From: Basidiobolus meristosporus CBS 931.73
Taxonomy: Eukaryota; Basidiobolomycota; Basidiobolomycetes; Basidiobolales; Basidiobolaceae
Length of the DNA stretch: 64,000 nucleotides
NCBI GenBank assembly: GCA_002104905.1
Contig: MCFE01000319.1
Coordinates: 1-64,000 of the forward strand
Direction: 5' to 3'
Shown: one piece after another, positions 10,134 through 22,483 of the stretch
Layout: each line of letters starts with the position of its first letter
How positions within the stretch are numbered: the first letter of the stretch is position 1
Notes under the pieces: model-generated
What the model was told of the DNA's origin: nothing
Database searches by the model: none
The model's input: the letters and a program-made list of their open reading frames with translations, nothing else
Program-made: the position numbers and the translations under genes

Positions 10134-12484
10134 ATGAAAGCTAAACTAATACAGATCCACTGGCATGAGACAAAACCCATCTATTCTATTGATTTTGAAA
10201 CAGGCCCCAAGAGCCGCCTTGCTACGGCTGGAGGTGATACTAACGTTCGGGTAAACGATTGAGTTTTAACACAAACAGCTCCTGCCTTTGATTGTTCATA
10301 TACCAAACTCTCTTCTCTGTACCAACACAGATATGGAAACTTGTAGCTGAAAGTGGTAAACCTCCCGAAGTGGAATTCCTATCAAGTCTTAGTCGCCATA
10401 GTGCAGCAGTGAATGTGGTTAGATTTTGTCCAACAGGTGAACCAATAAAACGCTTCCCCTTGTCAGCCTAGCAGTGACTTATTCGGGATTACTTTTAGAG
10501 GAGATTTTGGCCTCAGCTGGAGATGGTATTGTCTCCTTTTCCTGGTTCTCTGCTACTTATCCGAGGCTCACCTTTATTCATTTAAATAGACGGCAGCGTC
10601 ATTTTGTGGAAACCTACAGAAGACAAACCCTGCGCAGGAAACGCTTTTGTTGATAACGAGGACGGGGCGTATGAAAAGGAGAAATGGAAGGTCTTCTCTA
10701 TTCTTCGGTAAGCCGTGCTCTGTCCACTTGTTATTTTGAAGGATTGCCTAGGCTGATGACACAGTGTCGACTGATTTAGCGGCTCTTTGTCCGATATATA
10801 TGATCTTGCCTGGTCCCCAGACGGGAAAAAAATCATTACGGGCTCTATCGATAACACAGCGCGGATTTGGGATGTAAAAGAAGGTATACAACCAAGTAGT
10901 CAAGCATCGAAGCTCACTCGCTAAACTAGCAGCTCCCTCATCTCAGGAAAGTGCCTTCATGTATTCGCCGACCACAATCACTACGTTCAAGGAGTGGCTT
11001 GGGACCCTTTAGGACAATACATTGTGACACAAAGCAGCGACCGGTCAGTTCAACCATTCATGAGCTTAATTGCGAGGACCTGCTGTCGAGTCTAACGCAC
11101 AATCCATCGATTTAGCTCAGTCCATATACATTCCTACAGAACTAAAGGGAATGGGCAATTGGTCACCACATCCATCAACAAAAATCTAAAACTCCGAGAG
11201 CCAAAAACCCTAGACGACCCCTCTGAGTCTGCTCCAAGCCCGTACCCACCCAGTGCCAAGCCTCCAAAATCAAGTTATATATATCATAGCGAGATGCTCA
11301 AGACCTTCTTTAGAAGGCTAAGCTTCACGCCCGATGGAACCCTACTTTTAACCCCAGCTGGTATCTACCACAAACTCAATGGAAACTCCTCAGAAACTGA
11401 GACCGAAGTGCTAAATACCACATATGTGTTTACTAGAGCAGGCCTTAGTCGGTAAGTTTCAGCTGCGACCCTGCTCCTTCTATGTAGAATTAACCTTGCT
11501 TCAAGGCCTCCAGTTTTGCACCTTCCGGGTCACAAAAGAGCCACTCTTGCCATTAGGTGCAGCCCAGTAGTGTATCAGTTGGTAGAAAACGAGTCACAAA
11601 CCTCGCCAGTCGTGGATCTGCCATATAGGATTGTATATGCCGTTGCCTCTCAAGATTCAGTTTTAGTTTATGACACTCAGCATCAGTACCCTATTGCCAT
11701 GGTGTCAAATCTGCATTATGCCACCCTAACTGACATCGCCTGGTTAGTAAAGCGTTACAGAATTTTCACATTTTCCAAACTGGGCATTGATCACATTGTC
11801 TAGGTCGTCTGATGGAAATACATTGATGATGGCATCGGAGGATGGCTTTTGCTCGATGATCAATTTTGAACCTCATGAATTAGGAGAGCCATATCAAGGA
11901 GAGTCGCTGCAGCAAATCATCGAGGTTTGTTTATACTCCACAATATTTCCAGCTGCCCCTCCATTGACAATCCTACTATTGCACCCAAGCAAAATAAGCT
12001 AAGATTCATCGAAGGAACCGTTCCAATCAAGAAACCATTGAAGCCTTCTGGTAAGCCATTGAAATATATCAGATAAGCATGCAACAACAAACTTTATTCA
12101 CCGCAAGTCCCTTTAGATGAAAAACCCCTCCCACCTGTCACAATCGCTACACCAGCGCCACAACAGACAACATATGGCTTGGATTCTGCGGAACCCAAGA
12201 GAAAGAAAGCCCGCATTGAATTCGCTTCGGAAACTCTCCCTGCCGAGCTGCCCACCAACCCCAAGGCGACTATGGTGCCAACTGTCGACTCTCCAACAAC
12301 CAACCACACAATGAAGAGAAAACGGATCTCACCCACTTTGGTGGCTCCTCTTGACCATAATGTTGTACCAGAATTTACAACAGCTACTACACAAGATGAA
12401 CCGGTAAATACTCAGGCTACTACGAACTCCGCAAAGCCCAGAAAACGCATAGCTCCTACTCTCGTGTCGTCAAGCATTGATTGA
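10134..12484 (+). CDS. CAC2: Chromatin assembly factor 1 p60-like WD40 protein
   Basis: Eleven exons: 10134-10250, 10331-10436, 10499-10525, 10590-10707, 10780-10883, 10947-11043, 11116-11451, 11506-11742, 11804-11924, 11990-12050 and 12108-12484. The sum is 1701 nt, or 566 residues. Introns are 54-80 nt with GT-AG ends. The N-terminus ([20 protein letters not shown]) and the WD40 blades ([65 protein letters not shown]) match the p60/Cac2 subunit of CAF-1, which deposits H3-H4 behind replication forks; HIR-type WD40 proteins are the nearest alternative. The tail has basic stretches ([25 protein letters not shown]) likely to act as nuclear signals or histone-chaperone contacts. Exon 3 is only 27 nt. 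After the stop the same frame stays open for about 47 codons. Confidence 0.88.
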
Positions 12485-12936
12485 TCTCCACCGGGACTGA
12501 GACCTTCGCTCAATTTACGTAGGAAGTCGACTCAATTCCGCAAGGACATGGTTCGCCTTGGAGAGGAAGCTGATGAATTGCTATACCAGATGGACATGGG
12601 TTTTTATTCATTGTGCTTGTGTCATTAGGCAGTGAATCGACAAATTGCATGAATAAACAAAATGTTGAATTGGCATTCATGATCCAAGGAGAACAATGGC
12701 ACGAAGAATGTAAACATCAATGGTTAACGCTGTGGGACTCGCATGACTGTCTATAAATAATGCCATCAAAAAGTACGTGACGAGCAGCTTTTCTTCGGAA
12801 ACAACCGGCATCAACATCACTGCCAACAACCCTTAGCGAAGGCCTTAATAATCCGCTGCCCAGCCATTTCTGGACAATCGCAGTCTACATGTTAGCAACA
12901 TTATCATATCTTAATATTGGCCAGTATGCTGGATCC
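12485..12936. other. Convergent 3' region, CAC2 / STUB1
   Basis: About 450 bp between converging genes. The first 145 bp remain open in the CAC2 frame after its stop (coding-like but unplaced); the rest looks like 3' UTR sequence. Confidence 0.5.
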
Positions 12937-14336
12937 TTACTTCTGTAGGAATTCCTCGGCCGCCTCTCGTAGTGCCAGATTTGGGACAAGGTCTTTCTCA
13001 GTTACCGCGACCCTTGATAACGGATCGAAGTGGCCGACACGGTTCAGATGCTCCATCAACTCTCTGGCGGTGGGCATTAATAATCGGCTTTGTATACTGC
13101 ACACTCCATCTACTTACGTTCGCTCATATCTATACAGAGACATTTAACATACGCAGATGTGCAATAGTGATCAAGGAGGCTTACGTAATTCCCGATGGCG
13201 TGATCACCGGATCTTGGAAAATATTAAAGCTAATCTAGAACAATTCTTTCTGGTCAGTTTGACTGCAGGAATACTTCAATGCCAGTGGTCTAATCACCTT
13301 GTCCACCAAATAATCGGGAACTTCACGCTTTTTGAGATTCTCGTCCGATTGCGCGAACAGTTGCTCTAATCGAGAAATCTTCTCGTCCTGAAACAAAAGA
13401 GGGTGCGGCTGATAAGGTTGAGCAGGTGATGCGGAAGAGACACTTGGTTCTTACAAACTCGTATTCAATAACAGACCGCATCTCTTCGTCTAATGTCCCT
13501 TCAATGTCACAGCGATTTTTTTCCCTTGAATTGATGCCATTCTGTTCAATGACCTGGCTGGTACTAAGAGTAATCAAACATTTCGAACCTGTCCCTATCA
13601 TTGTAAATAAGGTCTTTTAAGTAGCTCAACAGGTCGTTCTCCTGACGTTTACGCCGGTTTTCTGTGTATTCCCATCGTTTCTTACGAGCAACTAGCAGAT
13701 TTCTGGCTATGTCTTGAGCACTCTTGGTGCGTTGTTCGATTGAGAGCTCATATGCTTCAGGATAACATGGTTAGAAGGAAGAATCATCATATCCATTCGC
13801 TCCATATCTATTCTCACCTTTCTTAAGTAAGGATATGGCCTCGTTATGTCTTTGATCTTTTTCGATCAGTGCCTGTCCATACTACCCCCAACATAGATAT
13901 ATCAGTTCATGATACACAGCTATAGATCGACATGGTTTAGTCTTACGAAATAATATCCCTTTACTGTTGAAATGAAAGGGATAAATACATCATTCAAGGT
14001 GTCCGACATCCCACGTGTCTCCATGCAGAAGTAATAAAGCTAAATACCTGAATATGGATCCAACTCGATGGCTTTCTCACAATCTCCGATCACTGAATCC
14101 CATTTCTTCAACTTCATGTAAGTCAGCGCTCGATTAGTGTAATAGATCGCCGTGCCAGGGGATTTGATCTACAGTTTTACCCGGACGAAGTAAGAGTCAG
14201 CAAGTATTCAGCGGCCTGTGGAACTAGGGAGCCAAGAAGAATACTTTACTATGGCTTTGGTGTACTCTTGGATGGCTTCCTCGTATTTCTCTTGGGTGTA
14301 CAAGGCATTTCCGCGAACTTTGTGAAGCTCAGCCAT
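12937..14336 (-). CDS. STUB1: CHIP/STUB1-like U-box E3 ubiquitin ligase
   Basis: Ten exons on the minus strand: 14250-14336, 14048-14168, 13947-13963, 13818-13881, 13589-13754, 13455-13524, 13298-13387, 13185-13234, 13118-13129 and 12937-13063. The sum is 804 nt, or 267 residues. An N-terminal TPR array (MAELHKVRGNALYTQEKYEE, then YYTNRALTYMKLKKW) would bind Hsp70/Hsp90 EEVD tails. The CHIP-typical helical linker follows (LLVARKKRWEYTENRRKR, NDLLSYLKDLI). The U-box has ISFNIFQDPVITPSGITYER, HLNRVGHFDPLSR and DLVPNLALREAAEEFL. CHIP ubiquitinates chaperone clients. It is known from animals, plants and early-branching fungi but generally not yeasts. Exons of 17 nt and 12 nt are unusually small and easily missed by gene finders. 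Length is close to the usual 280-300 residues. Confidence 0.88.
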
Positions 14337-14988
14337 CTGTCAAAACGAGGAAAAGGACTCTAGGATAGGATGAAATGTAGAAAGGTGATGGTACTGGTCC
14401 TAGGGGAAATTATGTCTTATATGTAATGGTTGGATACTGCTTATTTCAGCTAATGCTGCGAGATATGACTAACTACTGAAACTTCCACCGGAATTAATTT
14501 TACGATCAATCTTAGTTAAGATGTTCTGGATTACCTCGGTTTATTTAGGGATGAGCCAACAGTTGTGCTTGCTCATCTTCGATAGCAAGAGTGCGAATAG
14601 ATTGGATCTATCACGTCAAAAGGCACATATTTATGCATCATAGCGATGGTACTATAACACCTCATGGCAGCAACAAAGGCCAGATCTCTATCCAGCTTGA
14701 TTTATTTCTTGAATATTGGAAACTATCATCTGATTGAGTGTGAATTGGGAGTGGAGAATTGGAGCCATGAAAAATTGAACAAAGTGAAATAGACACAGAC
14801 TCACTTTGGGTTTCCCAGGCCATAACACACTACAGCTAAAGCTTGTATAGGTGCCATCAGGATTTTACACTCTAATTGGCCACCAGGGCCAAGGGTGAAC
14901 TGTAGGATAACACAGAGAGGTCATGTGTGAGGCATCGATATCGGCTGCTTGAAAATGATGTGGATGCAGTGTGTAATAGTGTATACAG
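14337..14988. other. Upstream region of STUB1 with ambiguous coding-like pieces
   Basis: It contains the STUB1 promoter. On the minus strand a piece ending near 14808 with a strong AAG|GTGAGT donor reads LGPGGQLECKILMAPIQALA, and another near 14664-14698 reads LDRDLAFVAAM. I could not join them to a start or recognise the product. Confidence 0.3.
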
Positions 14989-15333
14989 AGCATGTAGAGC
15001 TAGGCAAACAACAGTTGGGTGGCGAAATCATCCGTCATAATCCATTTGCAGTAAGCATGGTGAGGAAAAGATTGATGAAAACGAGAAGTGGACTAAATCA
15101 CTTGGTAATTTCAGAAAGAAGCTCCATCAAGCTTGGATTTCGAAGGAATCAAGTACATCGTTTCGAACACGATATATTTCATGAATGAGGCTATGGTAGC
15201 AGATCAAGATACAATGGATACCGATAGAAGCGCACTTGATGAAATGAGGCCTCTATATACACAAGCAGCCAACTTCAAAGCGGGAAACGGAACAGGACAA
15301 GGTGAACATGAGCAACCATCAACTGACCAATAA
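14989..15333 (+). CDS. 3' part of an unrecognised spliced gene
   Basis: Two plus-strand exons join in phase: 14989-15050 (HVELGKQQLGGEIIRHNPFA) and 15115-15333 (KEAPSSLDFEGIKYIVSNTI onward, 72 residues, ending PSTDQ). The 64-nt intron has a GTAAGC donor and a TTTCAG acceptor. An acceptor-like TATACAG just before 14989 implies further 5' exons that I could not fix. The stop is followed by CAA-rich simple sequence and convergent transcription with the APSES gene. No family recognised. Competing minus-strand coding-like pieces lie immediately upstream. Confidence 0.35.
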
Positions 15334-15509
15334 ATAACTAACAGCAACAATAGCAACAACAACAATGGCGTAACTGACCGTAGAGAAAAATAATAAACAA
15401 ATCTATATCGACATGGAATATTAGAAGTGGAAGGGGAGTAGTGCTAAGGGGGATGGTTTTAGCATTAAGCTATATGGACAACTACCTGCGTGAGCGGAGA
15501 GTGACAAGA

Positions 15510-17886
15510 TCAGAGGATACTATCCAAAAATGTACCCTCAACGTCTTGCTTATTGATGTCATAATCAATGTCTTCTATGAATGCATTAATATTACTAACA
15601 TCAGCCAAACTTAAATCTTCAATATTCTCCTCGACTCTATAATCTTCGGATTGGCTGCGGTTTGGTTTGCTCTTGGCGGAGCGGCGAGGATTCGCCGAAT
15701 CGTCCAATGCAGTGTGACTCTTGAGCTGCTTTGACTGAAGTCCTAGTATCTGGTTGAGTTGATGGCCAACACCAGAAAAAAAGCTTTTGCTGGTAGGATG
15801 TAGGCAACGAGGGGCAATCCCAATATTTGCAACATAGTTGTCACGGGGCTTCAGGCTGGCGGCTCTGGTGCGGATAAACTTATGCAGCCTTGTAGAGACC
15901 TGATCAGGATTGAAGACTGCAATGTGTGGTGGTAATTGTGCGGGAAAGTAGCTTGGCAAATCATAATCCAGAAAAGGGCCCAGTTTCTGCTGCAAAGAGC
16001 AAGTAGCAGCCAGAGCACGTGCTCTTTGAAGAGGAATCCAGGTTCCAAAGAGTGGACTCTCTTGGCGACGGATGCGCATTCTTCGTATCTCCAAGCTCAA
16101 CACTATCGCCTGTTCTTTCTCACTCTCCATCCCACCGGCAGTCAGCAAAGTGGTTGCATTCACATAACCAGAGTCATAGCGACGAAGTAATCGATAGGTG
16201 TTGCTGAAACCCTCAGCAGGGCCGACAGTAATTACATAAAAAGGGAGCGATTCCACCATGGTAATGAAGATCTGAGGAGAGAGGTGGAACATAGATGGGA
16301 TGAGCGTGTTCGGGTTGTATTCGCTGCTGTGAGCAGCTCGACCTTTGCTCTTTGGCACTCGAGCACCGGCCTTCGGGGGATTGATGGTGGCCTGTGGCTG
16401 AAAAAGTTTCTCCGCAGTCAACCTCGCTAGACTCTCCTTCCGTTCGTCCAAGGTAAGATTGGAGTAGACCTTTTCATCCTCCTCGTCAAGGTACAAGAAA
16501 GATGATACTTGATCTTCAATACATGGAACCACATTTCCGTCGGTCTCTTCACTTGAAACTCTCTCCTGCAGCTTCACTTTAGAAAACGTGGAGTTGCATT
16601 TGGCTACATCCGAGGTGGTATTATCTCGGGGCTTCTTGACGCATTGGGTAACCGTTGTGTCCGATTTGGAAATATCATCCACACAAATTCCCACAAGTTT
16701 ATCCAATTCAGGGATCACTATGTCATCGGAGAGAAGGGTACTTGGCTTGGATTCCCCACGATCAGGGTGGGAGGCTGTCATACTGTGTGAGCTCAGAGTG
16801 TCCCAAGGATCTGCAAAGCTGTCTTCATACGTGGATGATTGACTGGTAAAAATACTTTCAAGCATGCTAGAATCTCTTCTAGGCGACGACTCCGGAGTGA
16901 GCAAAGGGGAGGTGGTGCTAGTTCCACTCTCGGTACTGCTATGCGACGAATCCGAGTGGAAATCGTGGTCACATAGTGGAACATACAGCTCATTGCCATG
17001 CTTGTACGCTGACGGTGAGGTCGCCTCGATATCCAATCGCACCATGTCCTCCGCGACAAACAGCTTGTCTATCCCGCCCTCACTATCAATAGACTCGACC
17101 AAGGACTCGAATTCCAAATCAGAGTGGTCATCGTTTGATGCATCACTATCGTACATCTCGCTGGAGCCTTTGGAAGCTTTATCGCGTGAAGAGGCTTCGT
17201 ATGAAATGGGAACAATGGTGTCAAACCCAAAGGTGTCAGGACACTCATCAAAGCCCTCCATTGTAAACGACTGTGCATCATCGGAAAGCAAATCGTCAAG
17301 CGGTAGGGAAGAGATCCTCTCCTCCCGCGAACAGGCCTTTAGCTTCTTGCGCGGGGCATCTGCAACCAGAGACGATCTCTTGGTAGACAGCGGAGGGTGA
17401 GATGCACGGCGCAGAGAATATCTAGAACCGTCTGGCGTCTCGTGGACCTGAATCTTCAACAAAGGCATGGTGACCGAATAGCATTCTTGATCCCCGTTGA
17501 AGTATTTGCTCAAGCATCCAGAAACGGCAATGCATATGCTGGTTTCACTAGATTCATGATTGAATGTTAGCACGAATCATCGTAAAAATACTTAATGGAT
17601 ATCAACCAAAAACCAAACGATCGCTCAAACCAGAAGCCATGTTTACAACAAGTGTACAATGAAGTGCTTACCAGAGCGTAGCAAGCTTGTATTTTACAAT
17701 ACAATCCGCTATTTCCCGGGAACAACTTGGCCGATTCTTTAATAGGACCAGTGCTTTCAAAATAGCAGTGAAGAGGGCATCTTCATGGCCGAAGTTTCCA
17801 CGGAATCCTGAGGGGGATTTGTTGATATGAGGGAGCTGGCCTAGCTCGGAGGAATGGGCCAAACCTTGAAGTGCTAGCTCAGGCAT
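15510..17886 (-). CDS. Winged-helix plus APSES/KilA-N transcription factor
   Basis: Two exons: 17672-17886 and 15510-17547, separated by a 124-nt intron, giving 750 residues from the ATG at 17886. A further 5' exon is possible, because a TTCAG acceptor lies near 17960. Residues about 40-110 look like a fungal winged-helix/Gds1-like fold (ALFTAILKALVLLKNRPSC, then IADCIVKYKLATL, completed across the intron by TSICIAVSGCLSKYF). A long acidic, Ser-rich region follows. Residues about 505-615 match the KilA-N/APSES DNA-binding domain (YRLLRRYDSGYVNATTLL, GTWIPLQRARALA, LGPFLDYDLPSYFP). APSES factors control cell cycle and development in fungi; Xbp1-like or Bqt4-like members are alternatives. The pairing of the two DNA-binding modules in one chain rests on the splice model. 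Confidence 0.75.
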
Positions 17887-20800
17887 GAACGAGGAAAGGT
17901 AGCATGCAATATGTGGAGATACGGACGAATGAACTAGTGTGCAATCCTGTTGCACAGATTCTGAAGTAGCGGAGTGAAGGGAGAATGTGTATGGATGCTA
18001 TTAAGCAGATGCCCAACCAAAGTGTCAGTTGAAAAGCAAGAAACAGAAGATAAGCAAACAGGCCATCGCGCCAACCCGCCATTATTTATTCAATGTCCCT
18101 TTGTTGGGAAATTTTGGTTTTACCAATAAAAGTTAAGTAATCTTAATTGGAAGTTAGAGTACAGGTGGCCGAGGACCAAAAGGATCTTATTTGATCCAAG
18201 TATAGAGATGTTCATTGGCTTTCACGAGCGATCATATCATTGGAGTATCTGGTGCATTTTCCGACCCTCACTTGGAAAAGGATCCAAATGGAAATGCGAT
18301 GGCGGTTTATGGGGGGATTGTAAGAACAGGTATGATTAATATGACCTCAATCTTCGATAATTTCCATCACTTCCAGATTACAATCGTTTACCACATTTGC
18401 ACCGGTTTCACTCCATTGAATAATTAAAAAGTCCATCAGTGGAAACGGGGAAATGATATCCAAATACCTACACAACCTTTCCAGCACTGAGTTTCGATTG
18501 CAATTTCGGAAAGATTTGGCCGAAACCACCCTATTAGAACGTCAAAATCCACTTGAGGTTGAGAAAATGCACGAGGACCCATCTGCGGCACTGTACTCCG
18601 AAAACCCGCTGTGCTTTTCCTTTACCGTCCATGCACACAAAAAGAACAATCATATCTTGCGCATCTCCTGATCCCTGTAAGATTTATCTCATTGCTTGAT
18701 CCATCGGTAGTTGACCAATGCTGCCCCACACCAGGTGATACCAGCTAGTCTTTTTTTCAGATTACCCCCATGCCATTGGCCAGCCGTAGTAATATAGAGT
18801 TGCGGCTATAGCAATATATTTTCCCCAGATCGCAGATCGAGGGAATCTTAGCTAGACTGTTATTTAACTCAATCTACATGAAACTTGCGGAGATCATCGT
18901 AAGGTAGGTATGGGAGGTGGGATACCCTCCATGAGCACCATTGGTAGTGTTTAGGAGGTAGAGTCCAATCAGTAGCCTGAATGATGCCGCGGCTCAATTG
19001 TTTGAGGAAAATGGACAAGTAGCATGGAAGGTGGGCTCCGAGCCAACAGATCATCTATGTGACATAGCACCGAGCAGAGGTTGATTTCCAAAATTTGCTC
19101 AGCTTGAGTAACGTTTTACTTGCCAAAACACTCGAGATGGCTCTCGGACAAGCAAACCATCGTTGGCGGTGTATTTGGTTTTCACCATCTGGTTGTACGA
19201 GAGTGGGATTATTGGGACCACATTGCCCCGAGAACACACGCACACTTAGAACACCCACCTTCGACTCCGATACGATCAATTCGTGCCCAACATAATAGGC
19301 ACAGGCAACCAACGCACCTCTTGTTTTGATTGATCCGAACCCACCCATCTTATTGACGGAGCCAATTTTGTCAAAGCACCATTCGGCTATCATAAATAGT
19401 AAGTATAAATCACCCCACCAACGAGGTGTTGGGTACCCAAGCCAGCCAATCAAAGGCCAACCATTATCGGAACCACTACTTCGTTCTCAGGAAAAATAAG
19501 TCCATCAGTTATTCGTGTTCCAAAGAGCTCTCCTGGAGAGGAGGGCCAGGCTGCTACGACAGGTACTCATGCAGTACCTTTCAAGTCAGCAGTACAGTCA
19601 CCACACTGTACCTTCATATCCATACCTGTAGTGAAGGGATGTGTGTTCAGCCGGTATTTAGGCATGATTGCAAAGCATAGCGCACTCTGCAACAAATCGG
19701 ATGAATAAGGGATGACAAGCAACCAAGGGATCATTGATAAAACAATTATGTGGAGGATGTTCCGCTTTCTGGTTAACAAAACATCTGGTCTTGCATTATC
19801 CTTGACAATTCTGAAGGCAAGCCTAAGCACCAAAATTGTCCATTAGTGAATGTGCAGTAGCACACAGTAAAGGGCACTTCTAGGCACGAATCGATGCTAC
19901 ATGATAAATGAGTATTCTGTTACATTCTACAGCTCAAGTCAAGTGTTAAACCGGTTTTCCCATCACTGATTTTTGGTTAAAGTGAACTTGTAAACAAATA
20001 TACTCAAACCAGTTAGTGTGTTACTATGCATACCATCCAAAAGGGCGGTTTCGTGTCTACATCCATAATGGTCTGTTTTTTTCATTGCGCATGTACCCAA
20101 AATGGCACCTCTAATTCCATTTGACCTGCTGGTAATACGGAGAATTATATGTGGTAAAATAGGATTCTTAACCTGGAGTGAAGCCGCAGCAACGAGAAAT
20201 GAATGGGATGAATGCACATACCGCAGTCAGTGAAACTCTAGAAAAGGAAATTGACAATTAATATTTGAAATGAGCTCTCCACTCTTATGCTTGTTTGAGG
20301 CTGCTTCTCAATCGCTATTCGGTGGAATACCTTCCCCGCTAAAACTAAAAACGCATAGGAATATATTGATGGTAATGTGAGCACACGATGATTGGGTGCT
20401 GATGAGTTATTTATTGAGCTCGCTCTTCTAGGAAAATCGCCATTCCCAATTAATATCTGAGCATAGTGATGAGGACTCGACGTCTTACTACGTCATTACG
20501 GTTAATGGGCCATGGATATATGTCTTATTTGTTGCGGTTAGATCTCGGTAGTTTCCGTGGAACTCGGTCCAAATTTGCACCAGCCCAGTTTATATATATG
20601 TCCACTAACATACGCAACATTTCAAGAATGAGGCTATTCAGGATTATTTTATGACTGAGGGCAGGTAATCTATTGGTGATATGGCTTTTCTGATTTTCCG
20701 TCATTGGCTTCTTGTCTGTTACAGTTTAAGATATTGGACGTATCAGGGTACATGGGATACCAGAATCTTCGGCGGGCGACTCACGTAATCACATTTCAAA

Positions 20801-21669
20801 TCAAGCTCAGATGGCTGTCATGGTTTTCGAAATAGCATTAGATATAGCAACGCCAGACTAAAAAGTGATGTATCACTGTCACTCAACAAAGCGAGCTTCA
20901 CGAGGGCTGGTGGCCAGGTGGCTATTTGCAAGTTACCAGATTGAAAACAAAGCATGTTGTGATGATCAAGAAAGTTTCACAGATGCAAGGCACTTGTATC
21001 CAGGTCTTGTATTGTGCTCATAAGATCATTTGCTACTCAATCACGCTGGCTACCTGTACACAACATTCTTCTGTCTGGATCATGTTTCACCTCAAGCCAG
21101 TTTCCAAATGATTGTGAGTGTGAGACTGAATGTGGGATAGCCATGATAATAGGCACAACCGAGAAGGATATTAGAGCCACTCCCCACAATTATTTAAAAG
21201 CCGGCTGTAGGGTTATCAACGTATTACTATCTCAGGCCAATCCTGAGTTGTGTGTTCTATTGAAGCAAATCACAAGTGGTAGTAGATTAACGCAGCTGAA
21301 AGTACATATTCACTTAGTAAGGTATTGTAATGAATGTTGGAACATGGCTATCTCGGTCATTTGCTAAGGATGCCAAGTGAGATTCGTTAGCTAATCCGGG
21401 TTTTGTAGGATTTGCAAGGTGGTTGATTGAAACTCACCGTTTACAAAGCAGTCTGTCATACTGAAGTTATTAGATCTAAACTAAACTTGATAATGATTTA
21501 TTTTACCAAGCTCAAATAGACTTGGAAATCACTATACATTGCCTCGCGTTATACGTGGTTGGCGATTTAATAACGCAGTAAAGAAATGTATATGACATGC
21601 ACTGGGAGGTTTTGATGAAGCGAGGATACATATATACAGTGAATATCTGTGGCAATCATAAATGGTTGC
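17887..21669. other. 3.8-kb gene-poor stretch
   Basis: The first 200 bp are the upstream region of the APSES gene. The rest has only short overlapping open frames (longest 132 codons at 19055-19453, minus, facing shadow frames on plus) without domains, signal peptides or consistent splice sites. No tRNA or transposon protein was recognised. Confidence 0.5.
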
Positions 21670-22483
21670 TTATTTCTCCTCAGAGGGTTGTTGATACAGG
21701 TTTTTCATTGCTTCCATAACCATGGCGTTACATAGTTTCGCATATGGGTTTTCCCTGACAGCTGCATCACGAGCGATAGTATTTCCATAATGTGCGCCTT
21801 TTTCGAAATCAAGTCTAGCTCCTTCTTGGTCACCTTTCGCTTTCTTGATGATAGCACGTTGGGTGTATGCCTATTTTAAGCACCTTTAGCTATATATTCT
21901 ACAAAGGAATGTTGCTATACCTACTTGTTTCAGTACAGATGAATCTCCGTTTGCTGTTTCGATGGCTTTCTCCAGATCTTCTAAGGCACCAGAGGTGTCC
22001 TGAGTCAATCGTCTCGCTTGTGCTCTATGAAATTTACAACGGTCAGTCACTGCTAACGTTTAAAATGAGATCGTAGGCTTACCTATTGTTATACGCAGAA
22101 GAATACTGTGGGTTTTCGTCGAGAATCTCACTCAGCTTCTTGATAGCTTCATCTAAATTTCCATTTTCAGCAAACTTAACTGCTTCGACTTCCATTTGCT
22201 TCAGCTTAGAGAGAAGCTCAGCGGGAATGTTGTCTATGGTATATTAGAATCGGCGACCAGTAAAAAAAACAATACGAACTTACCAGTGTATGAACCCTCT
22301 TTGGCAGTGGCAGCTGCTTCGGGGTTGAATGGGACACCCTCTACATACATTGTTGCTGTGGTTGGTATATTTCTCTAAATTCTCAAGGAAAATTGCTATA
22401 CCTGGATTGAAGACTCGGTCGAGAACTTGTCTATCGTGCTCGGAGATTTGGTCGATATCGTTCAAAGTAGGCTTTTTGATCAT
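21670..22483 (-). CDS. TTC36: TTC36-like tetratricopeptide repeat protein
   Basis: Five exons: 22402-22483, 22284-22340, 22083-22233, 21925-22024 and 21670-21870. They give 591 nt, or 196 residues. The N-terminus (DRQVLDRVFNPEGVPFNP) and the TPR core (MEVEAVKFAENGNLDEAIKK, YSSAYNNRAQARRL) match TTC36/HBP21, and so does the C-terminal signature (AYTQRAIIKKAKGDQEGARL, then ENPYAKLCNAM). Length is close to the animal protein (about 190). TTC36 is a small cytosolic three-TPR protein linked to Hsp70 binding and, in mammals, tyrosine catabolism; its role in fungi is not established. All introns are 54-63 nt. Confidence 0.85.

Noticed and set aside
13558-13588. A 31-nt intron in the STUB1 gene
   Set aside because: A later acceptor gives a 64-nt intron like the others and a product that aligns better with CHIP after LSYLKDLI.
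19055-19453. 132-codon minus-strand open frame
   Set aside because: No recognisable family and matching open frames on the plus strand; likely chance or very old debris.
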